Below, piece after piece: positions 18,377 to 29,800 of a stretch of 64,000 bases of DNA; the first letter of the stretch is position 1; every line of letters starts with the position of its first letter. The translations under genes were made by a program, and so were the position numbers. This DNA is from Burkholderiales bacterium RIFCSPHIGHO2_01_FULL_63_240 (GTDB lineage Bacteria; Pseudomonadota; Gammaproteobacteria; Burkholderiales; Burkholderiaceae_C), in NCBI GenBank assembly GCA_001770725.1, contig MERU01000004.1, positions 124,001 through 188,000 on the forward strand. The letters are read 5' to 3'. The notes under the pieces were generated by a model. The model did no database searches and was not told the DNA's origin. It worked only from the letters and a program-made list of their open reading frames with translations.

Positions 18377-19147
18377 ATGCCACACGAGCTTTTCCGCCAG
18401 GGCGACCACGCCTGCCTGATGTTTTCCAACCTCGGAGACGAGGGCGGTGAAGCCGTTCAGGCCAACCAGTTCCTGATCGTCGATGGCGATCAGGGCGCCA
18501 TCATCGACCCGGGCGGCAACCTCGCCTACAGCGAGCTCTACCTGGGCATGACGCGGCACTTCCCGCCATCGAAGCTGTCGGCCATCCTGGCCTCGCACGC
18601 CGACCCCGACATCATCGCCTCGCTCGACCGCTGGATGACGGCCACACCCGACGCCAAGCTCTACGTCTCGACGCTGTGGGAGCGGTTCGTGCCGCACTTT
18701 TGCAAGCCGGGCAAAACCACGGGTCGCGTGGTCGGCATCCCCGATGGGGGCATGCGCCTCACCGTGGGCCGGCGCGAGCTCATCGCCCTGCCGGCGCACT
18801 TCATGCACGCCGAAGGCAACTTCCAGTTCTACGACCCGACGGCCCGCATCCTGTTCTCGGGTGACCTGGGTGTCTCGCTGGTGTCGGGGGAAGAAGCCCT
18901 CAAGCCCATTGCATCGCTGAGCCCCCTGCCGCGCGGCATGGAGGGCTTTCACCGCCGCTACATGGTCTCCAACAAGGTGCTGCGTTGCTGGGCCCGCATG
19001 GTGCGCGAACTCGACATCGACATGATCGTGCCGCAGCACGGCTCACCCCTGGTGGGCGACGCCGTGCCACAGTTCATCGCCTGGGCCGAGGGCCTGAGTT
19101 GCGGCATCGACCTGATGAACGACACGCACTACCGCGTGCCAGCCTGA
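18377..19147 (+). CDS. Metallo-beta-lactamase-fold diiron (ODP-like) oxygen-binding protein
   Basis: A 256-aa protein of the metallo-beta-lactamase fold, most like the oxygen-binding diiron (ODP) domain proteins related to flavodiiron proteins. Ligand-type motifs are visible: SHADPD (His74), LPAHFMHAEGNFQFYD, ILFSGDLG and VPQHGSPL. No flavodoxin domain is fused, so electrons would have to come from elsewhere, or the protein may act as an O2 or NO sensor. The ATG at 18377 follows an AAGGGA ribosome site. The FNR-like promoter directly upstream fits induction at low oxygen or by nitric oxide; that is inference. Confidence 0.82.
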   Translation: MPHELFRQGDHACLMFSNLGDEGGEAVQANQFLIVDGDQGAIIDPGGNLAYSELYLGMTRHFPPSKLSAILASHADPDIIASLDRWMTATPDAKLYVSTLWERFVPHFCKPGKTTGRVVGIPDGGMRLTVGRRELIALPAHFMHAEGNFQFYDPTARILFSGDLGVSLVSGEEALKPIASLSPLPRGMEGFHRRYMVSNKVLRCWARMVRELDIDMIVPQHGSPLVGDAVPQFIAWAEGLSCGIDLMNDTHYRVPA

Positions 19148-19162
19148 CCGGTTCACAAGGCG

Positions 19163-20704
19163 TCAGTGCGCCCCGCCATCCACGGCGGCAGCGCCCTTTT
19201 TGACCTTGGCCAACCAGATCAAGGGGATCAGCAGCAAGAAGAGCACAGCCGAAGCCAGGAAGACGTCATCGGCCGCCCGGGTGAACGCCTGCTGATCGAT
19301 CAAGCGGTTGATCTGCGCCGCGGCCTGCTGCATCGACATCCCGGCCGACTGCAGCACGGACAACGCATCCACCGCCCCCGGGTCGGTCGTGCTGATGTGC
19401 TCGACCATGTGCGCATGGTGCATCGTGGCGCGGCTGTCCCAGATGGTCGTGACCACCGAGGTGCCCATGGCCCCCGCCGTGATGCGCACGAAGTTGCTCA
19501 AGCCCGATGCCGACGGGATGCGGTCCGGTGTCAGCCCCGCCAGCGTGATCGCGCTCAAGGGAATGAAGAAGAACGCAATCGCCCCGCCCTGCAGGATGGT
19601 GGGGATCATGATGGTCGTGAAGTCGGCCTGCACGGTGAAGCTCGAACGCATCCACAGCACCAGCGCGAAGAACAGGAAGGCCACCGTGGCCAGCTTGCGC
19701 GGGTCCACCTTGGTCACGTTCTTGCCCACGATGGGCGACAGCAGGATGGCCAGCAGCCCCACCGGGGCCACCGCCATGCCCGCCGCCGAGGCCGTGTAGC
19801 CCATGTACTGCTGAAGCCACATGGGCAACAGCACCACGTTGCCGAAGAACAGCCCGTAGCCGATGGACAGGGTCAGCACCCCGAAGAGGAAGTTGCGCGA
19901 AGCGAACAGGCGCAACTCGACCACCGGGTGCTCTTCGTTGAGCTCCCAGATCAGGAAGACGACAAAGCCCACCAGCGCGACCAGGCCCAGCGCCACGATC
20001 TCGCCGCTCTCGAACCAGTCCAGCTCCTTGCCCTTGTCGAGCATGATCTGCAGCGCACCCACCCACAGCACCAGCAGGGCCAGCCCCACCTTGTCGATGG
20101 GCAGAACCTTGATGGGTGTCTCGCGCTTGGCGTAGATGCGCCAGGTCACCGCGGCGGCGGCCAGGCCCACCGGCACGTTGATGTAGAAGATCCAGGGCCA
20201 GCTGACGTTGTCGGTGATCCAGCCCCCGAGCAAGGGCCCGGTCACCGGCGCGACCAGCGTCGTCATGGCCCACATGGCCAGCGCCGTGCCCGCCTTCGCG
20301 GGTGGGTAACTCGACAACAACAGCGTCTGAGACAGCGGGATCATCGGGCCCGCCACCAGGCCTTGCAGCACGCGGTAGCCGATCAGCGTCTCGAGCGAGC
20401 CAGCCAGGCCGCACAGCCAGGAAGCCAGCACGAACAGCAGCACGCTGGCCGTGAACAGCCGCACGGCGCCAAAGCGCTGCGTGAGCCAGCCGGTCAGCGG
20501 CACCGAGATGGCGTTGGCCACCCCGAAGCTGGTGATCACCCAGGTGCCCTGCGTGGGACTCACGCCCAGGTCACCCGCGATGGCGGGCAGCGACACGTTC
20601 GCGATGGACGAATCCAGCACGTTCATGAACGTGGCCAGCGACAGGGCCAGGGTGCCTAGCGCCAGCGAGCCGCCCTGCAGCGGCGCGTGCGGTGCGTTGG
20701 ACAT
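19163..20704 (-). CDS. emrB: DHA2-family MFS efflux permease, EmrB type
   Basis: Inner-membrane permease of a tripartite multidrug efflux system. The 513-aa product has about 14 membrane helices and the DHA2 motif-C region VTGPLLGGWITD. The N-terminal FMNVLDSSIANVSLPAIAGD and GTWVITSFGVANAI blocks are typical of EmrB. It is the last gene of a leftward operon, 5 bp after emrA, and its end lies 15 bp from the convergent ODP gene. Confidence 0.94.
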   Translation of the reverse strand: MSNAPHAPLQGGSLALGTLALSLATFMNVLDSSIANVSLPAIAGDLGVSPTQGTWVITSFGVANAISVPLTGWLTQRFGAVRLFTASVLLFVLASWLCGLAGSLETLIGYRVLQGLVAGPMIPLSQTLLLSSYPPAKAGTALAMWAMTTLVAPVTGPLLGGWITDNVSWPWIFYINVPVGLAAAAVTWRIYAKRETPIKVLPIDKVGLALLVLWVGALQIMLDKGKELDWFESGEIVALGLVALVGFVVFLIWELNEEHPVVELRLFASRNFLFGVLTLSIGYGLFFGNVVLLPMWLQQYMGYTASAAGMAVAPVGLLAILLSPIVGKNVTKVDPRKLATVAFLFFALVLWMRSSFTVQADFTTIMIPTILQGGAIAFFFIPLSAITLAGLTPDRIPSASGLSNFVRITAGAMGTSVVTTIWDSRATMHHAHMVEHISTTDPGAVDALSVLQSAGMSMQQAAAQINRLIDQQAFTRAADDVFLASAVLFLLLIPLIWLAKVKKGAAAVDGGAH

Positions 20705-20709
20705 GGGTC

Positions 20710-21948
20710 TCAGGCGCCTGCGCTGGCGCGGCCGCCCCGCCCCAGGTTGCGCTCGACGATGCGGTTGACCAGGGCATCGGCGTCCTTCTGCAAGGCGTCG
20801 AAGACGTTGGTGTGGGCCACGTCATGCGGACGCGGCTCGGCCGCCAGCACGCCACCTTCCTGCCGACTCACGTCCACCTCGACCAGCATGGACAGGCCGA
20901 CACGCAAGGGCCGCTCGGCCACTTCCTTGGGGTCGAGCGCGATGCGCACCGGCACGCGCTGCACCACCTTGATCCAGTTGCCCGTGGCGTTCTGTGCCGG
21001 CAGCAGCGCAAACGCCGCACCGGTGCCCGCGCCCAGGCCCGCCACCGTGCCATGGAAGACCACCTTCTGGCCGTAGACGTCGGCCGTCAGCGTGGCCGGC
21101 TGGCCAATGCGGATGCGCTGCAGCTGGCTTTCCTTGAAGTTGGCATCGACCCAGGCCTGCTCCAGCGTCACCAGCGACATCACCGGCGCACCGGGTTGCA
21201 GGCGTTGGCCCACCTGAACGCTGCGCTTGGCCACGAAGCCGTCAACGGGTGCGATCAGGGCCGAGCGCTGCAGGGCCAGGTAGGCCTCGCGCACGCGGGC
21301 GGCGGCGCGCGCCACGTTCGGGTGTTCGGCCACCGAAGTGCCATCGGTCAGGGACTGGTTCGACACCAGTTGCTCGCGGGCAGCGGCCAGCGCCGACTCG
21401 GCCGCGGCCACCGCGCTGCGGGCAGACTGCCATTGAGCCTGCGCGTGCTGGAACTCTTCCTTGCCGACGGCGCCGGTGGCCACCAGCGGGCTGCGGCGCT
21501 GCACATCGTCCTGTGCGCGGGCCAGGTCGCTCTGCACCCGGGTCAGGTCAGCCTGGCGTGATTGCACCTGCGCCGACAGCGTGCCGTTGTTGGCGAACAG
21601 GGTGCGCACCTCGCGCACGGTCTGCGCCAGCTGAGCCTCGGCCTGGTCCAGTGCCACGCGCGCATCGGCCTGGTCAAGCCTGACCAGCACCTGACCGGCC
21701 TTGACGCGGTCGGTGTCGTCGGCGCCGATGGCCACCACCGTGCCGCCCACCTGGGGCGTGATCTGCACAACGTTGGCCTGCACGTAAGCGTTGTCGGTGT
21801 GCTCGAAATGGCTGGCCACCAGCGCGTAGTAGGCGCCATAGGCGGCACCGCCCAGCAGCACCACCGCGGCCACGATGGCCAGCGCCTTCTTGCGTTGCGG
21901 TGCGGCCTGCGGCGTCTCAGGCGTGGGGTTCGTCGAAGGCGAGGTCAT
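20710..21948 (-). CDS. emrA: HlyD-family membrane fusion protein, EmrA type
   Basis: Periplasmic adaptor linking EmrB to the outer membrane factor. The 412-aa product has one N-terminal membrane helix (about residues 21-45) and the first barrel-sandwich half (HTDNAYVQANVVQITPQVGG). A long coiled-coil hairpin is rich in Ala and Gln, and the second half (APVDGFVAKRSVQVGQRL) and a beta-barrel domain follow. Its ATG overlaps the stop of the outer membrane factor gene by 4 bp (ATGA), indicating coupled translation. Confidence 0.94.
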   Translation of the reverse strand: MTSPSTNPTPETPQAAPQRKKALAIVAAVVLLGGAAYGAYYALVASHFEHTDNAYVQANVVQITPQVGGTVVAIGADDTDRVKAGQVLVRLDQADARVALDQAEAQLAQTVREVRTLFANNGTLSAQVQSRQADLTRVQSDLARAQDDVQRRSPLVATGAVGKEEFQHAQAQWQSARSAVAAAESALAAAREQLVSNQSLTDGTSVAEHPNVARAAARVREAYLALQRSALIAPVDGFVAKRSVQVGQRLQPGAPVMSLVTLEQAWVDANFKESQLQRIRIGQPATLTADVYGQKVVFHGTVAGLGAGTGAAFALLPAQNATGNWIKVVQRVPVRIALDPKEVAERPLRVGLSMLVEVDVSRQEGGVLAAEPRPHDVAHTNVFDALQKDADALVNRIVERNLGRGGRASAGA

Positions 21949-23483
21949 GAACGGTCTCCGGACAGCGAGGGGTTGTTCTGGGTGATGGGCGCCACGAGGG
22001 GCTGTGCCGTGGTGGCGGGCGGCAACCAGGTGCCGCCCACGGCGCGGATCAAGGAAAAACGCGTGTCGAGTGCGCGGGCCTTGAGGTCCACGGCCTGGCG
22101 GCGCTGCGCCAGCACGGCGGACTCGGCCGACAACACAGTGAGGTAGCCGCCCAGCCCCGCGCGGTAGCGCTGCGTGGCCAGGTCGTAGGCCGACTCGATG
22201 TGCCCCTGCGCGGCCTGCTGCTCGCTTTGCTGGCGGGCCACCGAGCGCACGCTGTCGACCTGGTCCACGGCTTCCTGCACGGCTTGCAGCACGGTCTGGT
22301 TGTAAGTGGCCACGGATGCATCCTGGTCTGCCACGCGCACGCTGAGGTTGGCCAGGCGGCGGTCGCCATCGAACAAAGGCAGGTGGATGGCCGGCAACAG
22401 GCCCCATTGCAGGCTGCTGGCCTTGAGCACCTGGCTCAGGCCGATGGCGTTGTAGCCGGCATAGCTCGTCAGGTCGATGTTCGGGTAGAAGGTGGCGCGG
22501 GCCGCGTCGCTCATGCCACGGGCCGATTCGACGCGCCAGCGCGCGGCCATCACGTCGGCGCGGCGCGCCAGCAGGTCCAGCGGCAGGCTCTGCGGCACGT
22601 CGGGGGTGCGCAGGCGGTCGAGCGACACGTTCAGGTCGTCCAGAGACTTCGGTGCTCGGCCGACCAGCACGGCCAGGGCATGCCGGGCCAGGTTGACCTG
22701 TTCGTCGAGCGCGGTGATCTGCTGGCGGGTGTCGGGCACCGCGCCCTGCCCTTGCCTGAGCTCCACGTTGGTGTCCAGGCCCGCATCCACCCGCTGGCGG
22801 ATCAGGGCAAGCATCTCCTCGCGCTGGGCCAGGGCCCGCACCGCCACCTCGCGCTGGGCCTGCAGGCGACCCAGCTGCACGTACTGGCGTGCCACCTGCG
22901 AAGACAGCAACAGGCGCGCGGCCTGCAAATCGGCTTCGGACGCGCGACGCTGGCCGATGCTGGCCTCGATCTCGGCGCGCTGCTTGCCAAACAGGTCCAG
23001 CTCCCAGCTGCCTTCGAGCTGGAGGGTGCCCGTGGTCAGCGTCGAGCCGGCCACCGGGTGGGGGTACAGACCATGCTCGGTGAAGCGTTGGCGGTCCACC
23101 TCGCCGGTGAGCTGCAACTGGGGCTTGTCGGCACCGCTGCTGAGCATCTCCTGGGCCTGCGCACGCTGCAGGCGGGTCTGCGCCACCTGGATCGTCGGGC
23201 TGCCTGCCAGGGCTTGCTGGATCAACGCGTCGAGTTGCGCATCGCCACACACCGTCCACCAGGCGGACAGGTCCTCGGACACCGGACGCGGCTCGGCCGC
23301 ATCGACCCCCAACGCCGAGGCATCCAAGGCGGCCAGCCTGGGCTGGATGGCCTGGTGAGAACACCCTGCCATGAGCGCCAGCAAGCCGGCGGCCAGCAAC
23401 GGCGCCAGCGGTCGTTTCGCGAAAGTCGCGGAAGTCAAGGAATTCAAGGAATTCACGAAAGGCAAACGATTCAATTCCGTCAT
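21945..23483 (-). CDS. Outer membrane factor lipoprotein, NodT/TolC family
   Basis: A 512-aa outer-membrane channel of the NodT subgroup, which completes the EmrAB pump. A lipoprotein signal ends in the lipobox LMAGC (Cys41). The body has the two OEP repeats with family blocks WELDLFGKQRAEIEA and DLLARRADVMAARWRVE. The start is the ATG at 23483 with an AAGGTG ribosome site. It lies between marR and emrA and overlaps emrA by 4 bp. A short direct repeat in the signal region encodes Asn-Ser-Leu twice. Confidence 0.93.
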   Translation of the reverse strand: MTELNRLPFVNSLNSLTSATFAKRPLAPLLAAGLLALMAGCSHQAIQPRLAALDASALGVDAAEPRPVSEDLSAWWTVCGDAQLDALIQQALAGSPTIQVAQTRLQRAQAQEMLSSGADKPQLQLTGEVDRQRFTEHGLYPHPVAGSTLTTGTLQLEGSWELDLFGKQRAEIEASIGQRRASEADLQAARLLLSSQVARQYVQLGRLQAQREVAVRALAQREEMLALIRQRVDAGLDTNVELRQGQGAVPDTRQQITALDEQVNLARHALAVLVGRAPKSLDDLNVSLDRLRTPDVPQSLPLDLLARRADVMAARWRVESARGMSDAARATFYPNIDLTSYAGYNAIGLSQVLKASSLQWGLLPAIHLPLFDGDRRLANLSVRVADQDASVATYNQTVLQAVQEAVDQVDSVRSVARQQSEQQAAQGHIESAYDLATQRYRAGLGGYLTVLSAESAVLAQRRQAVDLKARALDTRFSLIRAVGGTWLPPATTAQPLVAPITQNNPSLSGDRS

Positions 23484-23546
23484 CGGAAACACCTTCTTGC
23501 GGGCTGCAGCAGCCATGTCGTCTTCGATCGGGCTCGCCAGGGCGCG

Positions 23547-24074
23547 TCAGTGCGCGTCGGGAGGCGCGGCGCCTTCAGCCGGGTCACCGGCCAGCGGTCC
23601 GTCCTTGAGCGCCTCGGCGTTGGCCACGATGCGCCGCAGGAACCCCATCAAGGTTTCCCACTCGGTCGCAGAGAACCCCTCCAGCATCGTGTTCGAGACA
23701 TCGCAGAGGATGCCGGGCACCGGCTCAGCTGCCTTCTCGCCTTCCGGCGTGAGCGTCAGGTGCACCACGCGGCGGTCTTCGGCGGAACGCTCACGCCGGC
23801 ACAGGCCTTTGGCCTCCAGGCGGTCGAGCGTGCGCGTCAAGGCGCCGGCGTCCACCTGCAGTTCGCGGGCAAGCGCGGCCAGGGTGTTGGCCTCGCCGCG
23901 ATGGATCAGGAACAGCGGGGCCCACTGGGCATGGGTCAGGCCGGTGAAGCCCAACTGCCGATCGACCGCCCCCACCATGAGCTGGCCGATGCGGCGCATG
24001 AGGTAGCCCATGCTGTTTTCTCGGGAGTAGGTCGCCCGGTCGTAGATCGGGGGATGATCGCGCTTGCCTTTCAT
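23547..24074 (-). CDS. MarR-family regulator of the emr operon
   Basis: A 175-aa winged-helix repressor. The DNA-binding part includes TLAALARELQVDAGALTRTLDRLEAKGL and the wing RRERSAEDRRVVHLTLT. It is the first gene of the leftward marR-OMF-emrA-emrB unit (63 bp to the next gene), the usual layout of drug-responsive MarR autoregulation. The ATG at 24074 has GGAGG only 2 nt upstream. The predicted transcription start falls right at the ATG, so the message may be nearly leaderless. Confidence 0.93.
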   Translation of the reverse strand: MKGKRDHPPIYDRATYSRENSMGYLMRRIGQLMVGAVDRQLGFTGLTHAQWAPLFLIHRGEANTLAALARELQVDAGALTRTLDRLEAKGLCRRERSAEDRRVVHLTLTPEGEKAAEPVPGILCDVSNTMLEGFSATEWETLMGFLRRIVANAEALKDGPLAGDPAEGAAPPDAH

Positions 24075-24081
24075 GTCCTCC

Positions 24082-24121
24082 AATTTATTTGCCTACGCAA
24101 ATATTGTCAAGGCATCATAAT
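24082..24121. promoter_or_regulatory. MarR operator with divergent promoters
   Basis: An 18-bp palindrome, TATTTGC-CTAC-GCAAATA, lies at 24086-24103. On the minus strand it fills the 17-bp spacer between a perfect -35 TTGACA (24110-24105) and a -10-like TAAATT (24087-24082) for marR. On the plus strand a -10-like CATAAT (24116-24121) for the ABC exporter lies just downstream, so the palindrome covers that promoter's -35 region. Binding of MarR should shut both promoters. Confidence 0.72.
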
Positions 24122-24181
24122 CACCGGCATGCAAACTTCGCACGCCGTCCAGCGCGGCATGCGCCCCAGACCAGACCCAAC

Positions 24182-25972
<1,791 letters not shown>

Positions 25973-26050
25973 GGCTCGGGTGTCATCCAGGACGCCCCCT
26001 CGCGCGTTGACCAGCATGCGCCGGCTTCGGCACCACAAGGAGTTGACAAG

Positions 26051-26737
26051 ATGATTTCCAAGACCAAGCACCGCTCTGTCCAACGCACCCTGATCATCGG
26101 CAGCACCATCGCCGTTGCCTTGTTCACCACGGGCTGCGAAACCATGGGCCCGCAGGAAAAAGGCACCGCCGCCGGAGCAGGCATCGGTGCCGTGGCGGGT
26201 GCGGCCATTGGCGCGATGACCGGTGGCAAGAACACGGTCCGTGGCGCTGCCATCGGCGCGGCCGCTGGCGCCATCGCCGGCAACCTGTGGTCCAAGCGCA
26301 TGGAGGACCAGCGCCGCGCCATGGAAGCGGCCACGCAAGGCACCCCCGTCGAGGTCACCCGAACCGACGACAACCAGCTCAAGCTCGACATCCCCAACGA
26401 CATCTCGTTCGCCACCGGCAGCGCGGCCCTCAAGCCCGAGTTGCGCGGCGTGCTCGACACCTTCGCACAGGGGCTGAAGTCAGGCGGCAACGGCACCTTG
26501 GTGCGCGTGGTCGGCCACACCGACAGCACCGGCAGCGACGCCATCAACAACCCGCTGTCGCGCGAGCGCGCCGAGAGCGTGCGCGACTTCCTTGAAGACC
26601 GTGGCATCGGCAGCAATCGCATCGAGGTGAGCGGCCGTGGCTCGCGCGAGCCGGTGGCCAGCAACGACACAGCGGAAGGCCGCGCCAAGAACCGCCGCGT
26701 CGAGATCTTCATGCGCGACCCGGCTCAGGCCAACTGA
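26051..26737 (+). CDS. OmpA-family lipoprotein with glycine-zipper segment
   Basis: A 228-aa outer-membrane lipoprotein with lipobox FTTGC (Cys29). Residues about 38-78 form a glycine-zipper membrane segment (GAGIGAVAGAAIGAMTGG and a second copy). The C-terminal OmpA-like domain binds peptidoglycan, with GHTDSTGSDAINNPLSRERA and the NRRVEI ending. It resembles YiaD-type proteins. An AAGGAG ribosome site precedes the ATG. The giant gene pair begins 155 bp downstream on the same strand, so cotranscription is possible but not shown. Confidence 0.93.
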   Translation: MISKTKHRSVQRTLIIGSTIAVALFTTGCETMGPQEKGTAAGAGIGAVAGAAIGAMTGGKNTVRGAAIGAAAGAIAGNLWSKRMEDQRRAMEAATQGTPVEVTRTDDNQLKLDIPNDISFATGSAALKPELRGVLDTFAQGLKSGGNGTLVRVVGHTDSTGSDAINNPLSRERAESVRDFLEDRGIGSNRIEVSGRGSREPVASNDTAEGRAKNRRVEIFMRDPAQAN

Positions 26738-26808
26738 CGTCGATTCACGCCCGGCGCAACCGTTTGCGGCAGTTGGTTACCCCTCGACACAACCTCTGCC
26801 GCGCGCAT

Positions 26809-26876
26809 CCCTAAGCCTAGGGACGCCCATCGTCCGATTGGCCGACCCCCATCACCTAGAGTCGCTGGATCGACTC
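26809..26876. promoter_or_regulatory. Two inverted repeats upstream of the giant gene pair
   Basis: CCCTA-AGCC-TAGGG (26809-26822) and GAGTCG-CTGGAT-CGACTC (26859-26876) lie within 85 bp of the first giant gene. The second ends 16 bp before the ATG, next to the GGGG ribosome site. They may be operator sites or a 5' leader hairpin; I see no convincing -35/-10 pair. Confidence 0.45.
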
Positions 26877-26892
26877 GAAAGATGGGGACACG

Positions 26893-29800
26893 ATGCCGAA
26901 GAATCCGATCCTTCCCGGCAAGAAGTTGCCTGGGCTGCTGCAACCTGCAGGCCCGATCAAGCCTGACCTCGACATCAAGCTGCCGCCTGGCGTGTTCGTG
27001 CAAAGCGCGGTCAGCAGCCTGTTCCAGCCAGGCCGCCCTGGCAAGCCCGCTGTGCGGCCCGACGACCTGCTGGCCGTTCGCTTCGAACTCGTGAACCTGC
27101 AGGTGCAAGCCGGCACGCCACCGAAGGTGCGCAAAACGGCTTCGGGCGACAGCTTCATCGTCCTGCACTTTCCGCCGCAGTCCATCGCCGAAGAGGTCTT
27201 CTTCGAAACCGCTGCACCGGGCATGGACGTGCCCGACGTGCCGCCACAGCCGCCCGGCGTCGAGCCCAAGCACCAGCCCGCCAGCACCGAGACCCCGGCC
27301 GAAGCGCCCATCCGTGCACGCGTTGCCAACGAATCGCGGGTTGCCTTCAAGGTGCCCAACGGCTTCGAGGCGCCCTACTCCATCGACGGGCTGCTGCAGG
27401 CCTGCAACCAGCTGGGCCTGAACGTGCCCGCCAACGCCCTGCCCCGCACGCGCCCCCTGCCCGTGCTGCCGGGGTTCGTCAAGGCCGCCGACCTGGCCAA
27501 ACTGCCCAAGCTGCAGCGCGCGCGCCTGGCGCTGGGCACGGTGCGCAGCCGGCAACTGGCCATCAGCGAAGGAGGACAGTCGGCAGTGGTGCGCGCCCGC
27601 ATCGGGCAGTTCGAGCTCGGCAGCACTGGCCTGGGCTCGCTCAAGCTCGGCGACATCCGCGGCCCCGTGCTGCCTGCCGCGCGTCCCAAGCCCGCCATGC
27701 CCTCGGCGCGTCAGACCGCCATCGAGATGCCCTGGCGCCTGATCCTGTCTCCTCATGCGGGCGAGCGCTTCCAGCACGCCACCGGCCCGGTCACCTCGCC
27801 GCTGACGGGCCGCACCGAGCTGTGGCACACCCGGCTGGTCGCGCCTGCCGCCGACGGCAGCGTCATCCAGCCGCCGCACCTCGACCCGCGCCGCACGGTG
27901 CGCGCCGTCTGGGCCCTGACCGGTGAAGGCTCGGGCACACCGATGCAAAGCGCCTTCCCGTCGAGCACGCAATTGCCCGACACCGGCTCGCCGCCCTCGC
28001 CCTTCCTGGCCACGCTCGACGACTTCGATCGATTCCAGATCGCCCACCTGTCGTCCAACTTCGAGCTGAGCAACTACAGCCCCGAGCCCATCGACACCCA
28101 CCAGCTGATGCTGTCCTCGCTGGGCGGCTGGCTCGATGCGCGGGGTGAATGGGACCCACCGGGCCTGTCGGTCGAGGAGTGGAGCCACCGCGCCAGCATG
28201 GGCCGCGACCACTATGTACGCGTGGTCTACAAAGGCTTCCTCTTTCCCTTCGGCCACCGCGTCTCGCTCATCAAGGTCAGCGAGCGCAAGTTCCACAACG
28301 GCACGCAGAACACGCCCAAGATGGAAGGCAACCCGGCCTACCTTCGCCAGCGCATGTTCATCGTCGTGCGCGAACGCGAGCGCACTTTCGTCGACGAGCA
28401 ACTGCTCAAGCCCGATGGCAGCTCCTTCCAGCGGCAGTTCCCGTTCAACAGCGTGCGCATCCTGACCACGGTCACGCCCAACCTGGACAAGCCCAACGTG
28501 GGCGCCAGCGTGGTCAACACCAAGCAAGGCACGCCCTATGGTCAGAAGGTGTTCTGGCCCAGCGTGGGCGGCCAGCCCTTTGCCTTCCGTTGCGTCGGCA
28601 CCGACATCGACGGCCGCAAGGTCAGCTTCGAGTTGCCGCTGATCTTCATGGACAACAGCACGGCCAGCCCGCGCTTTCGAGCCAAGCCCACCGACAAGCT
28701 CCTCAGCCCCGACTACGTCACCGCCGAGCTGCACGCGGCCCAGGCGGCCAAGTCCTGGCAGGCCAACCCCGGCCGCCGGCGCGCGCTGCTCAAGGGCCAG
28801 CGCATGGCGCTCGCGCCCAGCCTCAAGCCTGGCGACACCATGGTCGAGGCCGTGCACATGGACATCGGCGTCGAGACCCTGGCCAAGGGGCTGTCGAGTT
28901 CGCCCAAGCTGTCGAGCAACGGCCTGCGCAGCTACTCCGAAGAGCTCAAGCGCCCGATGTTCTACCCGAGCGTCACCGAGGTCGAGGCGCGCATCGCCGC
29001 GCTGTCGCAGCTCACCGGCTCGGGCGCCACCAACGTGCTCAGCTGGAACGCGCATTACCTCAAGCAGGGCTTCGCGGGCAACGTGGGCGAGGTCTTTGCC
29101 AACGTCGCGGGCAACGCCAAGCTCGATTTCTCTTCGCAAGGCGACCGCTCCGGCGGCTTCGTCATGCCCAACCTCTCGCCCAAGGCGCTCACGCGCGCCA
29201 GCGGCCCGGCCTCGCTGGACCCGGCCAAGCTGGTCTCGGGCACCAACATCGGTGGCACCGACCTCTTTCCAACGTCGCTGAGCGACCTGCCCCTGCCGCT
29301 GCTGTTCGGCTGCATCCCGCTGGGCGAGGTCATCCAGGCCGTGGCCAACCTGGGCAACAGCCCGGACAAGATGCCGCGCTTCGCCTCGGAAGCTGCCACC
29401 CAGCTCGAGTCCTTCATCGGCACGATGGTCCGCGCCTTCGAGATGGTGCGCAACCTCGGCGGCCAGGGCACCTCGCTGGGCAAGGCCGCGGTCGACGTGC
29501 TGCGCGGCATCCTGGCCGACCTGCAAGCCCAGGCGATGTCGCTGGCGCAGGCCGAGACGCAGGAGCTGCGCGACGCCATGGCCCAGTTGCAGGCCACCTT
29601 CGACGCCGTGCGCGCCAAGCTCGCCGCCGTGGTGCCCGACACACCCGATGGCGCCAGCAGTGGCACGGTGCTGCCCTCGATCGACAGCCTCCCCTCGCTG
29701 GCCTCGATCCAAGGGCCCATCAACAACGCCATCTCGGCACTGGACACGGTCGAGGACAAGCTCGAAGACTCGCCCCTGCCCGCCGGCTTCAAGCAAGGCA

